Shown: positions 25,279 through 34,545, counted from the first letter of the stretch. The stretch: DNA of 49,945 nt from JABMMZ01 sp044341025 (GCA_044341025.1 JBIISM010000015.1:1-49945); one strand, 5' to 3'. Program-made: numbers and translations. Notes: generated from the sequence alone by a model not told the origin.

Positions 25279-26545
25279 GAACATACAAATTAACGACCCG
25301 CGCTCTCCTTACCATTTACAAGTAGGCGACTTGGGTATTAAGGAAGGTAAAATAGAGGCTTTCAGCCCTTCAATTCCCGACTTTGACTACGAACAGATTT
25401 TCGATTTCAACGGCTGTTTTGTTAGCTCCGCTTTTGTAGACCTGCGTTGCAACAGCAGCGATCCAGGATACGAAAACCGCGAGACCGTTCAGTCGCTTGC
25501 CGACACGGCCATGTCTGGCGGATACGCCCATGTAGCTGTTTTGCCAAATTGCAATCCGCCACGTCAAACAAAATCAGACATCGAATCATTAATCAATTTA
25601 TCGATTAAAACCCCCATTAATTTGATGCCACTTGGTGCAATCACCGAAGGTTTAAATTCGGAGGATTTGGCTGAAATGTTCGATATGAAAAGCCATGGCG
25701 CTGTTGCTTTTTCAAACGGCAACAACCCTATCGACAATATTGGCACCATGAGCCGCGCTTTGCAATACAGCAAGAGCTTCGATGGCTTGATGTATTCGTT
25801 TTGCCAACAGAGCGAGTTGGCCATTGGCGCTTATGTAACGGAAGGCACTGTGGCTGTAAGTTTGGGTTTAAAAGGAATTCCTCAAATGGCAGAATACCTT
25901 CAAGTGCAGCGCGACATTGAGTTGGCCGACTACCACCAAACCCGCATCCATTTATCAAAAATAAGCACCGAACGATCGGTAGAAATTATACGCCAGGCCA
26001 AAGCACAAGGCATTCAAGTTACTTGTGATGTCGCTGTTATGAATTTGGTTTTGACCGATGAGACCATTATGGACTTCGATAGCAATTTGAAACTTACACC
26101 TCCACTTAGACAGGCCAACGATGTGAAAGCACTTTGGGAAGGTTTGAAAGACGGCACAATTGATGCCATTTGCAGCGACCACCATCCACAAGAAATAGAA
26201 AACAAAGCCCTAGAATTTGAATATGCTTCTTATGGAGCAATCAGTTTACAAATAGCGTTTAGTTTGGCCGTTGAAGGCCGCAACCGTTTTAGCCCAAGCA
26301 TGAACGACGAGGACTTGATTTCTAAATTTACAACAGGGGCAGCAAATGTATTAAAACTCAATATCCCTAGTATTGCCGAAGGCCAAGAGGCTAATTTGGT
26401 GGTTATAAATCCCCACCAACAAACCATACTCAACAAACGCAACAACCGTTCAAAATCGGAGAACACTTACTATATGAACAAGCCACTTCCATATTTTATA
26501 GAAGCGACCATTATCGGTAAAAATCAAGTTTTAAACAAAAGGTAA
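25259..26545 (+). CDS. Dihydroorotase-like amidohydrolase lacking the HxH metal motif
   Basis: A 428-aa amidohydrolase-fold protein clearly related to type I dihydroorotase (PyrC). Where active enzymes have DxHxHxR, it reads FVDLRCNSSDPGYENRET, so both metal-binding histidines are missing. Later positions are partly kept: HLSKISTE, KLTPPLRQ and the CSDHHP motif with the catalytic Asp. It is likely non-catalytic, or catalytic in a different way, perhaps a partner in pyrimidine synthesis. HxH-less forms are, from memory, common in Bacteroidota. The ATG overlaps the BatA gene by 20 bp. Confidence 0.85.
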   Translation: MSSYLLKNIQINDPRSPYHLQVGDLGIKEGKIEAFSPSIPDFDYEQIFDFNGCFVSSAFVDLRCNSSDPGYENRETVQSLADTAMSGGYAHVAVLPNCNPPRQTKSDIESLINLSIKTPINLMPLGAITEGLNSEDLAEMFDMKSHGAVAFSNGNNPIDNIGTMSRALQYSKSFDGLMYSFCQQSELAIGAYVTEGTVAVSLGLKGIPQMAEYLQVQRDIELADYHQTRIHLSKISTERSVEIIRQAKAQGIQVTCDVAVMNLVLTDETIMDFDSNLKLTPPLRQANDVKALWEGLKDGTIDAICSDHHPQEIENKALEFEYASYGAISLQIAFSLAVEGRNRFSPSMNDEDLISKFTTGAANVLKLNIPSIAEGQEANLVVINPHQQTILNKRNNRSKSENTYYMNKPLPYFIEATIIGKNQVLNKR

Positions 26546-26575
26546 TTGACATAAAAGGCCAAAGCCATACTTTTG
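26546..26575 (+). promoter_or_regulatory. Complete promoter TTG-N19-TACTTTTG
   Basis: TTG (26546-26548), 19-nt spacer, perfect -7 box (26568-26575). The DUF4199 ATG begins 4 nt after the box, so this transcript would be leaderless. It begins just after the stop of the preceding gene. Confidence 0.75.
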
Positions 26576-26579
26576 AATC

Positions 26580-27155
26580 ATGGAAACAAACAATACGTTA
26601 ATAGATAAAAACGAAAGCAAAGTACCCTCAGCTTTAAACATTGCGTTTAAATGGGCCTTGGTGAGTTTTTTACTATTTGTTATTCAAACGATGGCAAACA
26701 TGTACATGAACAATGGCGAATACAATCCCCGTTCAAGTGGATGGGTTCAAATGTTGGTAGGGGCAGTCATTTTGTTTTTCCCAATTACGATGGCGGTTAA
26801 AGAATACCGTGACAAAGAATTGCAGGGGTATATCAGTTTTGGCCGAGCTTTTAAGACTGGCTTTTTGTATTCTCTTTTAACGTCTGGTTTAACTTTATTG
26901 TTTATGCTCGTGTTTTACAATTTCATTATAGATTTTGACACCTTTATTGCCAATCAAATTGATGTCACGGTTCAAATTTTAAAAGAACGCGGCATGAGCG
27001 ATGCTGACATTTCAAAAACTTTATCCAAATCACCAGCCTTTGCTTCGACACAATGGTTTACTTTAATTATGGTGTTTGTAGGCACTCTCATATTTAATGT
27101 AATAGCCGACCTAATTGTGTCTGCAATTTTAAAAAGAACCAATCCGAATGCTTGA
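26580..27155 (+). CDS. DUF4199 membrane protein
   Basis: A 191-aa protein with four hydrophobic segments, matching the Bacteroidota DUF4199 family: KWALVSFLLFVIQTMAN, the ITMAVKEYRDKELQGYISFGRAFKTGFL signature region, a second pair of membrane segments, and a C-terminal SAILKR. Function unknown. It overlaps the following glycosyltransferase by 8 bp; the pairing suggests a link to surface glycan synthesis. Confidence 0.85.
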   Translation: METNNTLIDKNESKVPSALNIAFKWALVSFLLFVIQTMANMYMNNGEYNPRSSGWVQMLVGAVILFFPITMAVKEYRDKELQGYISFGRAFKTGFLYSLLTSGLTLLFMLVFYNFIIDFDTFIANQIDVTVQILKERGMSDADISKTLSKSPAFASTQWFTLIMVFVGTLIFNVIADLIVSAILKRTNPNA

Positions 27156-28104
27156 TATTTCAATTGTAATCCCCCTACTCAACGAATCTGAATCTTTGCC
27201 GGAATTAGAGGCATGGATTGCGCGCGTGACGCAAGAAAACAATTACGCTTATGAAGTTGTTTTTATTGACGATGGCAGCACTGACAACAGTTGGGAAGTC
27301 ATACAATCGCTCTCTGAAAAGAACAGCAACATCAAGGGCATTCGCTTCAGAAGAAACTATGGAAAATCAGCGGCCCTCAATGTAGGATTTAATGCAGCAA
27401 CAGGAAATGTAATTATAACCATGGATGCCGACTTGCAAGACAGTCCAGACGAAATCCCCGGTTTATACAAGAAGGTCATTGAAGAGAAATACGATTTGGT
27501 TTCTGGGTGGAAGAAAAAACGCTACGACCCAATTACCAAAACTTTGCCAACAAAATTATTCAATTGGGCAACCCGCAAAATGAGCGGTATATATTTACAC
27601 GACTTTAACTGCGGATTAAAAGCTTACAGCAACGAAGTGGTTAAAAACATCGAAGTTTATGGCGAAATGCACCGATACATTCCAGTGATTGCAAAATCTG
27701 CGGGTTTCAAAAAAATTGGAGAACAAGTGGTTGAACACCGCTCAAGAAAATATGGAACCACTAAGTTTGGTCTCGATCGTTTTGTAAATGGACTGCTCGA
27801 CTTATTGACCATTTTCTTTATGGGCAAATTTGGCAAAAAACCAATGCACTTCTTTGGTGTTTATGGCTTATTAAGTTTCATCTTAGGTTTCAGTATTGCC
27901 ATGTATTTATTGTTAAGCAAACTCATTCATGTGGTAAACCACGAACGTGCACCTTTGGTAGCCGATTCACCATTGTTTTATTTGGGTTTGGTTTGCATGG
28001 TTATAGGAACCCAATTGTTTTTAGCTGGATTCTTAGGCGAACTTGTTAGCCGCTCTAGTGGAGAGCGCAATCAATATTCGGTATCAGAAACCATCAAATT
28101 GTAA
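27148..28104 (+). CDS. GtrB/DPM1-like polyprenyl-phosphate glycosyltransferase
   Basis: A 318-aa family 2 enzyme with a cytosolic GT-A domain (SIVIPLLNESESLPELEAW, IDDGSTDNSWEVI, RRNYGKSAALNVGF, MDADLQDSPDEIP) and two C-terminal transmembrane segments. Such enzymes load a sugar onto undecaprenyl phosphate for transfer outside the membrane. It sits between DUF4199 and a GT4 gene, with 2 bp separating it from the latter. Confidence 0.9.
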   Translation: MLDISIVIPLLNESESLPELEAWIARVTQENNYAYEVVFIDDGSTDNSWEVIQSLSEKNSNIKGIRFRRNYGKSAALNVGFNAATGNVIITMDADLQDSPDEIPGLYKKVIEEKYDLVSGWKKKRYDPITKTLPTKLFNWATRKMSGIYLHDFNCGLKAYSNEVVKNIEVYGEMHRYIPVIAKSAGFKKIGEQVVEHRSRKYGTTKFGLDRFVNGLLDLLTIFFMGKFGKKPMHFFGVYGLLSFILGFSIAMYLLLSKLIHVVNHERAPLVADSPLFYLGLVCMVIGTQLFLAGFLGELVSRSSGERNQYSVSETIKL

Positions 28105-28106
28105 GC

Positions 28107-29246
28107 ATGGGAAAGCGTGTCGTAATCGTCGGACCAGCCTACCCTTTGCGCGGCGGCTTGAGTACCTACAACGAAAGATTGTGCAAGGCCTATAACGACA
28201 AAGGCGACAAAGCCTCTATTCTAAGTTTTAGCTTGCAATACCCATCCATTTTATTTCCCGGCAAAACACAATTCAGTACCGAAGCTGAGCCAGAAAATAC
28301 AGACATCGATACCGCCATCAATTCGATTAACCCTCTGAATTGGTTGCGTGTAGGAAAAAAATACCGCAAACTCGCACCAGACATTATGGTGTTTAGATAT
28401 TGGATGCCATTTATGGCGCCGTGTTTGGGCACCATTGCAAGAGAAATTAAGAAAAACGGGAAGACAAAAATTGTTGCAATAACAGATAACATCTACCCCC
28501 ACGAAAAACATTTTTACGACCACGCTTGTACCAATTACTTCGTCAACTCAATTGACGAATTTATTACCATGAGCCATTCAGTTTTGGCCGACCTCAAAAA
28601 ACTGGTTCCAAACAAACCGTCTACCTATGTGGCGCATCCGATGTATGATAATTTTGGTGCACTAATTCCAAAAGCTGAGGCTATAAAAAGCATAGGATTA
28701 GACCCAGAGTATAGATACCTTTTGTTCTTCGGATTTATTCGCCAATACAAGGGCTTAGACTTATTGCTAAAAGCCTTTGCTAAAAGCGGATTGAAAGACC
28801 ATAAAACCAAATTGATTGTGGCTGGCGAATACTACGAAGATTCAGCACCCTATAAAGAACTCATAAAAACCTTAGGTCTCCAAGACGCCGTGATAGAACG
28901 CAACGATTTTATTCCAAATGGCGAAGTAGCCAATTATTTCTCGGCTGCTGATATGGTGGTGCAAACCTACCATTCGGCTACCCAAAGCGGCGTGACCCAA
29001 ATAGCCTACCATTTTAACAAACCCATGCTTGTTACCAATGTTGGTGGCTTGGCTGAAACCGTCCCCCACAATGAGGTTGGCTATGTTTGCGAAAAAGATG
29101 AACAAGCCATTGCCGACGCCTTAAATGATTTCTATACCAAGAACAGAGAAATTGAATTTTCGAAAAATGCAGAAGCATTTAAGAAACAGTTTAGTTGGGA
29201 TAAGATTATGGAGGCAGTGGGAGGGAAACAACAGCAACAGGGCTGA
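28107..29246 (+). CDS. GT4 family glycosyltransferase
   Basis: A 379-aa GT-B enzyme: N-terminal VVIVGPAYPLRGGLSTYNERL, central LLFFGFIRQYKGLDLLLKAF, and the donor-site region HSATQSGVTQIAYHFNKPMLVTNVGGLAE. It is last in the BatA-to-GT4 run and has no strong terminator; repeats follow. It probably extends a surface glycan made with the preceding enzyme. Confidence 0.87.
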   Translation: MGKRVVIVGPAYPLRGGLSTYNERLCKAYNDKGDKASILSFSLQYPSILFPGKTQFSTEAEPENTDIDTAINSINPLNWLRVGKKYRKLAPDIMVFRYWMPFMAPCLGTIAREIKKNGKTKIVAITDNIYPHEKHFYDHACTNYFVNSIDEFITMSHSVLADLKKLVPNKPSTYVAHPMYDNFGALIPKAEAIKSIGLDPEYRYLLFFGFIRQYKGLDLLLKAFAKSGLKDHKTKLIVAGEYYEDSAPYKELIKTLGLQDAVIERNDFIPNGEVANYFSAADMVVQTYHSATQSGVTQIAYHFNKPMLVTNVGGLAETVPHNEVGYVCEKDEQAIADALNDFYTKNREIEFSKNAEAFKKQFSWDKIMEAVGGKQQQQG

Positions 29247-29315
29247 GTGGAGTCGAAGTAACGACTAGCCTTACAATCTTGAGGACGCAAATTGCGACCA
29301 CAAGATGAGGTTAAG

Positions 29316-29381
29316 AGAAATTTAGAAACTGATAAATTGAGAAACTGATAAACTGAGAAATTGATGAATTGATGAATTGAC
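29316..29381. repeat. Degenerate AT-rich tandem repeat
   Basis: Successive units of about 16 nt (AAACTGATAAATTGAG, AAACTGATAAACTGAG) decay into GATGAATT units. A GAGTGGAGTCGAAGT element sits just after the preceding gene (29245 onward), and a hairpin ATCTTG...CAAGAT encloses GCA/TGC near 29278-29306. No gene is seen in 29247-29473. Confidence 0.65.
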
Positions 29382-29473
29382 AACCAATGAAATCTTCAAA
29401 TATTCTGTATGACTGCCCTCCTCAGCCCTACTCCCAAAGGTCGTGAAAGCGCTGCGCTAAGTTCTTGCTCTTG

Positions 29474-30562
29474 TTACTTTTGCACATTCCTATAAATAAA
29501 ATACGCTACCCCAGCGAAGATGAAATTGGGAATCCATACGGCCAGCAAGGGGTATATTAATCCGCTGGTGCCATAGGTGGTAAAGTATTGAATGATGAAT
29601 AAATAGATAAAGCTTAACAATATACCGATGCCAAGGTTTAGTCCAACGCCACCCCTGCTTTTCTTACTCGAGACACAAACCCCAATAACGGTCAGAATAA
29701 AGGTTGAAAATGGCGAAGCATAACGCCTGTATTTATCGGTAATATAATAATCCAATTGGTCGTTACCCTTCAATTTTTCTTTGGCAATAAAATCGTTGAG
29801 TTCAAACAAATCAAAAGACTGAACATCGTCACTGCGTCTGAAAAAATCTTCTGCTTCAAAAGGAATCATCGTATCCATAAATTTCCCTCTCGTGATTTTT
29901 TGAGATCCATCTGCCAGATAATCGCGGATAAAATAATCTTCAATTCTCCATTTTTGGGTTTTAGCATTCCAAGCAATTCGACGGGCAAACAACTTGCTCT
30001 TTAATTTTTTGTTTTTATACTGCTCCAATGAAACACCTCCACCCGTGCTGTCCGCATTTCCGAAATTCTCCATGTAAAAATACACTTCCGGTGTTATTTG
30101 CATGTGCACATTGTTGGTGTAATCTTCACTTGTGTTTCGAATGTACTTATTTTCGAATGTCAATCTAATTTTGTCTGAATGCGGAATTATAAAAGCATTC
30201 AACATAAATGACATAATTGATAAAATGAGGGCCGTAATTATATAAGGCCTTAAGAACCGATTATAACTTACACCTGCCGATAAAGTGGCAACAATTTCGC
30301 TACGAGACGCCAATTTAGACGTAAAGAAAATAACAGAAATAAATATAAAAACGGGGCTAAATAAATTCAGGAAAAACGGGACGTAATTGAGGTAATATTT
30401 AAAAATAATTTCTGAAATGGGCGCTTCCTTTTTTAAGAAATCATCCAACTTCTCGGATACATCAAACACAATAATGATGATGATGAACAAACTAAGGGTC
30501 ACAACAAAAGTAGAAAGAAACTTCTTGATAATGTACCAGTCGAATTTCTTTATCATGCTCAT
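29474..30562 (-). CDS. LptF/LptG family permease
   Basis: A 362-aa inner-membrane component of the lipopolysaccharide export ABC transporter. It shows the YjgP/YjgQ layout: N-terminal YIIKKFLSTFVVTLSLFIIIIIVFD, two more membrane segments, a periplasmic domain of about 150 residues, and three C-terminal membrane segments. LASRSEIVATLSAGVSYNRFLRP contains the family coupling-helix region. It begins 1 bp after tgt. Which of LptF or LptG it is cannot be decided from one copy. Confidence 0.92.
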   Translation of the reverse strand: MSMIKKFDWYIIKKFLSTFVVTLSLFIIIIIVFDVSEKLDDFLKKEAPISEIIFKYYLNYVPFFLNLFSPVFIFISVIFFTSKLASRSEIVATLSAGVSYNRFLRPYIITALILSIMSFMLNAFIIPHSDKIRLTFENKYIRNTSEDYTNNVHMQITPEVYFYMENFGNADSTGGGVSLEQYKNKKLKSKLFARRIAWNAKTQKWRIEDYFIRDYLADGSQKITRGKFMDTMIPFEAEDFFRRSDDVQSFDLFELNDFIAKEKLKGNDQLDYYITDKYRRYASPFSTFILTVIGVCVSSKKSRGGVGLNLGIGILLSFIYLFIIQYFTTYGTSGLIYPLLAVWIPNFIFAGVAYFIYRNVQK

Positions 30563-30563
30563 C

Positions 30564-31682
30564 TTACAGTCTTGTCTTCAATTTTTGTACCATAACCGAT
30601 TTCCAAGCCGAGAACGTATTGGCTTGAATGTGTTTTCTTGCCTCGCCAACCAACCATAAATAGAAACTTAAATTTTGCAAACTTGCCAATTGAGGCCCCA
30701 ACATTTCGCCGGCCATAAACAAATGTCTAAGGTAGGCTTTTGAATGTTGCGGTAAATGGGTGGCATCAACTGCAGAAAAATCTTTCTCCCACTTCTTGTT
30801 TTTAATATTGATAAACCCTTCTGCTGTGAACAACATGCCATTGCGGCCATTGCGTGTTGGCATCACACAATCGAACATATCAACCCCCAAGGCAATGCAT
30901 TCTAAAATATTATCAGGTGTTCCAACACCCATTAAATAACGAGGCTTATCGGCCGGCAAAATATTACAAACCAAATCGGTTAGCTCGTACATGATCTCAT
31001 GAGGCTCACCCACACTAAGTCCGCCAATGGCATTGCCAAATGCATTCTTGCTGGCGATATACTCCGCACTTTGTTTGCGCAAATCGGCAAATGTGCTGCC
31101 CTGTAATATCGGAAACAAGGCTTGCTCGTAGCCATACAAAGGCTCAGTGCTGTCAAAACGCTGTGTGCAACGGTCCAACCACCTATGGGTTAAATGCATG
31201 CTTTTTTCAGCGTATTGATAGGTGCTAGGATAAGGCGGACATTCGTCAAAACCCATAATGATATCAGCGCCGATTTTGCGTTGTATATCCATTACATTTT
31301 CGGGGGTAAACATATGTCTACTTCCATCGATATGCGACTGAAACTTGGCCCCCTCTTCTGTTAATTTCCTTCGTTCTGCCAAAGAATACACTTGGTATCC
31401 ACCACTATCGGTTAAAATGGGTCTATCCCAATTGATGAATTTATGCAAACCACCAGCGGCTTCTAAAACTTCAGTCCCAGGACGCAAATACAAATGGTAG
31501 GTATTGCCCAAAATAATTTGGGCATTGATGTTGTTTTTTAATTGGTCAAAATTGATGGCCTTTACACTGCCAATAGTGCCAACCGGCATAAAAATGGGCG
31601 TTTGGATTTGACCATGGTCGGTGTTCAGCACTCCAGTGCGGGCTTTACTGCCTGTATCGGTATGTTGTAATTCGAATTTCAA
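30564..31682 (-). CDS. tgt: Queuine tRNA-ribosyltransferase Tgt, without the zinc cysteines
   Basis: A 372-aa TIM-barrel enzyme that exchanges guanine-34 for queuine or preQ1 in tRNAs with GUN anticodons. DSGGYQVYSLAERRKL, GGLSVGEPHEIMYEL, MGVGTPDNILECIALGVDMFDCVMPTRNGRNG are conserved. The usual C-x-C-x2-C zinc site before the last His is replaced by AVDATHLPQHSKAYLRHLF, with no cysteines and about four residues fewer. Bacteroidota homologues that I remember share this loss. It overlaps porT by 4 bp. Confidence 0.95.
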   Translation of the reverse strand: MKFELQHTDTGSKARTGVLNTDHGQIQTPIFMPVGTIGSVKAINFDQLKNNINAQIILGNTYHLYLRPGTEVLEAAGGLHKFINWDRPILTDSGGYQVYSLAERRKLTEEGAKFQSHIDGSRHMFTPENVMDIQRKIGADIIMGFDECPPYPSTYQYAEKSMHLTHRWLDRCTQRFDSTEPLYGYEQALFPILQGSTFADLRKQSAEYIASKNAFGNAIGGLSVGEPHEIMYELTDLVCNILPADKPRYLMGVGTPDNILECIALGVDMFDCVMPTRNGRNGMLFTAEGFINIKNKKWEKDFSAVDATHLPQHSKAYLRHLFMAGEMLGPQLASLQNLSFYLWLVGEARKHIQANTFSAWKSVMVQKLKTRL

Positions 31683-32374
31683 TTGTGAAAATGGAAAGAT
31701 ATTTGAAACAAGCGCGCTTGAATTTTGCTAAAAGAACTGGCGTAAATGTATGCGTCAGGACTCAGCATATTGGTCATGCTGTTGCTCATTTTTAATTCTG
31801 TAGATATAATAGACCACAAACCATAGTGGTCATAACCAAACCCGAATTCATAATACGCTGAATTGGCTTTAAATGCTACCATTGGCAAATTGGGTGCACG
31901 TATTGTGTTTTCATTGCTTTGAAAATCGTGCGAATAGCGAAATCCTCCAATGACATAGAAACGGTGGTTTTTGTGGCGAACAGAATGGTGTTTCAACAGC
32001 AAACATTGGTTGAGGGAAACGGTTTCTGTTTTGGCCGTTTGGGTCCTATCGCTAAAAACAAAGGTGTAGTTGCGTTGAGAAAATTCTATTTGAGGCAAGT
32101 AGCGCAAGGTAAAAAAACGACCAATGCGGTAATCGGCAATTCCACCGAAGTTAAGCCCCGCAAATCCTTTGGCATTAATTTGTTGCACCGAATCGCGGCT
32201 GTATAAATTATCAGAAACCACGAATTTCGATTTGGAAAAATTGGGGGCAAAGGTAATCCCGAAATGCCAAAGACGTTGGTCGTCGTTGGGGCGGTGCTCT
32301 TGAGCCTTCGCTTGGAAAGCGCAGACCATGAAGATAAAGCTATATATTATTTTACCCCAGTGTAAATGCTGCAT
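31679..32374 (-). CDS. porT: PorT family type IX secretion barrel protein
   Basis: A 231-aa secreted protein, signal peptide ending CAFQAKAQ, followed by alternating strands of an outer-membrane barrel (LWHFGITFAPNFSKSKF, FTLRYLPQIEFSQRNYTF, FYVIGGFRYSHDF, AYYEFGFGYDHYGLW) and the terminal aromatic FQISFHFHN. Position directly after ubiE/menG with a 28-bp overlap is the known Bacteroidota arrangement of porT, a gene required for type IX secretion and gliding. Assignment rests on both strand pattern and synteny. Confidence 0.85.
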   Translation of the reverse strand: MQHLHWGKIIYSFIFMVCAFQAKAQEHRPNDDQRLWHFGITFAPNFSKSKFVVSDNLYSRDSVQQINAKGFAGLNFGGIADYRIGRFFTLRYLPQIEFSQRNYTFVFSDRTQTAKTETVSLNQCLLLKHHSVRHKNHRFYVIGGFRYSHDFQSNENTIRAPNLPMVAFKANSAYYEFGFGYDHYGLWSIISTELKMSNSMTNMLSPDAYIYASSFSKIQARLFQISFHFHN

Positions 32375-33072
32375 ATACCAAATGTAAGGGCCTGTGAGGT
32401 GGTGTTTTTAAATCCAATTTTATTGAGGTGTTCTAAAAAAGCAGGACCATCTGGAAAATGCTTCACCGATTCCGGCAAATACGAATAGGCTGAATTGCTT
32501 TTTGAGATATAACGTCCCCAGAAGGGCAAAATTGCATTGAAGTATAAATTGTAAACCTGCTTTACGGGGAACTTTTTGGGTTTGCTAAATTCAAGAACCA
32601 CCAATTGCGCACCTGGCTTTAAGACTCTGTATATTTCTTGAAGTCCTTGGTCGAGGTGCTCAAAATTTCTAACACCAAAGCCAACAGTACAGGCATCAAA
32701 GTGGTTGTCGTCAAACAACAAACGCTCGCTGTCGCCTTTTACAAGTTCAATTTTCTCGGATTGACCTGCCTTTTGAATTTTAACCCGGCCCATACTCAAC
32801 ATCCCTTCGCTTAGGTCAACACCGATAATTTTATCGGGATTTAAGCTTAGACCTTCAATGGCCAAATCGGCTGTACCGGTAGCCACATCTAAAATCAATT
32901 TAGGATGGTCGTTTTTTAATTTGGCGATGGCCTTTCTTCTCCAGCCTTTATCGATGCCTAAAGAAAGGAAGTGGTTCAGAAAATCATAGCGTTTAGAAAT
33001 GCTGTCAAACATCTCTTCAACTTGTTGTTTCTTACTTTTTTCTGATGATTGTATGGGCTTGATGACTGTCAA
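32347..33072 (-). CDS. menG: Demethylmenaquinone methyltransferase (UbiE/MenG)
   Basis: A 241-aa SAM-dependent methyltransferase making menaquinone from demethylmenaquinone. Motifs include MFDSISKRYDFLNHFLSLGIDKGWRR, ILDVATGTADLAIE, IGVDLSEGMLSMGR, CTVGFGVRNFEHLDQGL and VLEFSKPK. It is the first gene of the menG-porT-tgt-lptF/G operon and is divergent from engB. Confidence 0.96.
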   Translation of the reverse strand: MTVIKPIQSSEKSKKQQVEEMFDSISKRYDFLNHFLSLGIDKGWRRKAIAKLKNDHPKLILDVATGTADLAIEGLSLNPDKIIGVDLSEGMLSMGRVKIQKAGQSEKIELVKGDSERLLFDDNHFDACTVGFGVRNFEHLDQGLQEIYRVLKPGAQLVVLEFSKPKKFPVKQVYNLYFNAILPFWGRYISKSNSAYSYLPESVKHFPDGPAFLEHLNKIGFKNTTSQALTFGICSIYTGVK

Positions 33073-33146
33073 TGGTAAATATAACTTAATTTTGCAAAAA
33101 AAATCGGCTACAAAGATAAGCCATTAATCCATTTAATATTTAAAAA

Positions 33147-33737
33147 ATGAAAGCTGAATTCAAAGGCTCATACCCTTCAAACGACTTACTGCCTGTTGGC
33201 GATTTCCCTGAGTTTGCCTTTATCGGGCGAAGCAATGTTGGAAAAAGTTCACTCATCAACATGTTGTGCGAGCATAAAGACTTGGCCAAAACGTCTTCAA
33301 AGCCAGGAAAGACCCAACACATTGCCCGTTTTTTAATTGACGGAAAATGGTATTTAATCGACTTGCCAGGATATGGCTATGCCAAAGTATCCAAGTCCTC
33401 AAGAGAAATATTCGGGCAAATGATTCAAGCCTATTTATTGGACCGCGAGATTATGTTTTGTGTTTTTGTATTGATAGATAGCCGACTTGAGCCACAAAAA
33501 ATTGATTTGGAGTTTATGGAATGGCTTGGACTGAGTGGTATTCCATTTTGCATCGTTTTTACCAAGACCGACAAATTAAAAGCCCGCGACTTGGAACCGA
33601 ACATTGAAGCGTATAAAATAAAATTGCAAGAAAATTGGGAAGAGTTGCCCCCTATATTTATAAGTTCTGCTGAAGACAAACGGGGTCGAGACGAGATTTT
33701 AAGCTTTATTGAGAAGGTTAGAAAAGACAATCAATAA
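33147..33737 (+). CDS. engB: Ribosome biogenesis GTPase EngB (YsxC/YihA)
   Basis: A 196-aa TRAFAC GTPase needed for large-subunit maturation. G1 is GRSNVGKSSLIN, G2 contains KPGKTQHIA, G3 is DLPGYGYAKVS, and G4 is TKTDK; the C-terminal FISSAED supplies G5. Length and order are normal. A TAATTTTG box lies about 52 nt upstream. Confidence 0.97.
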   Translation: MKAEFKGSYPSNDLLPVGDFPEFAFIGRSNVGKSSLINMLCEHKDLAKTSSKPGKTQHIARFLIDGKWYLIDLPGYGYAKVSKSSREIFGQMIQAYLLDREIMFCVFVLIDSRLEPQKIDLEFMEWLGLSGIPFCIVFTKTDKLKARDLEPNIEAYKIKLQENWEELPPIFISSAEDKRGRDEILSFIEKVRKDNQ

Positions 33738-33869
33738 ATTCGTTTGAATTTAAATGCCTGATTTTAAGATAATTAAAACAAATTATTTCGCTTAATTCAA
33801 TTATTTTCATTAAGTTGGTGCAACCAAATTAGAAAAAAGAACGTCTACACTTATAAAAAATATACAGAT

Positions 33870-34523
33870 ATGAAAAATCTAAAAAAGATTTACACCGGAC
33901 TGGCTCTGTCAGCAATCATAATCTTTGCTGCAACCAGTTGCAAAAAAGAAGCAGCTATTGCAATTGACAACTCAGCTCAATACACCGCTGAGGCATTAAT
34001 CAACGATGCAGATGTTAACTACATTAGTGTCAACTTTACCGAAGGTACTGAAACGACCGAATACAGTTCTGAAAACGAAGGCATGCCCGAAGTTTACACT
34101 TTGGTAGAAACCGACATGGACGATGCTGGATTTAAAAGAGGTTTGGAGAAAAGATTTTTCACGTGCCTAAAAAAATTAGATCTAACAGATTCACAAGCCA
34201 TCCGTCTAAGAAAATCTTTGCGTGCTTATGAAGAGTGCAAAGCGGCTGATATGAAAGCCCACCGCGACGTGTATGCTAAATTATTGGCAAGAACAGAAGC
34301 ACAAAGAAAAGAATACCTTGCACAATTGGCCAACAAAAAAATAACCAAGGCTGAATATGAAGCAAAAATGAAAGCTTTGAAACAAGAGTTTGAAAACGGT
34401 TTAAAGTACATTAAAACCACCTTTGCAAAACGCTTAAACGCTTGCTACGACAAATTCATCAGAGCAATGAAAGAAATTTTAACTGAACGTCAGTGGAAAG
34501 CTTTTGTTGACTGCTACAAATAA
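33870..34523 (+). CDS. Helical lipoprotein, unknown
   Basis: A 217-aa protein with a lipoprotein signal (SAIIIFAATSC), an acidic linker to about residue 85, and a C-terminal region of long charged helices (AYEECKAADMKAHRDVYAKLL, KAEYEAKMKALKQEFENGLKYI). The helical part recalls Spy/CpxP-like periplasmic proteins, but I see no LTxxQ signature beyond DLTDSQ and ILTERQW, which are suggestive. A strong terminator follows. Confidence 0.72.
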   Translation: MKNLKKIYTGLALSAIIIFAATSCKKEAAIAIDNSAQYTAEALINDADVNYISVNFTEGTETTEYSSENEGMPEVYTLVETDMDDAGFKRGLEKRFFTCLKKLDLTDSQAIRLRKSLRAYEECKAADMKAHRDVYAKLLARTEAQRKEYLAQLANKKITKAEYEAKMKALKQEFENGLKYIKTTFAKRLNACYDKFIRAMKEILTERQWKAFVDCYK

Positions 34524-34545
34524 ACCTTAAACACAAAAACACAAG

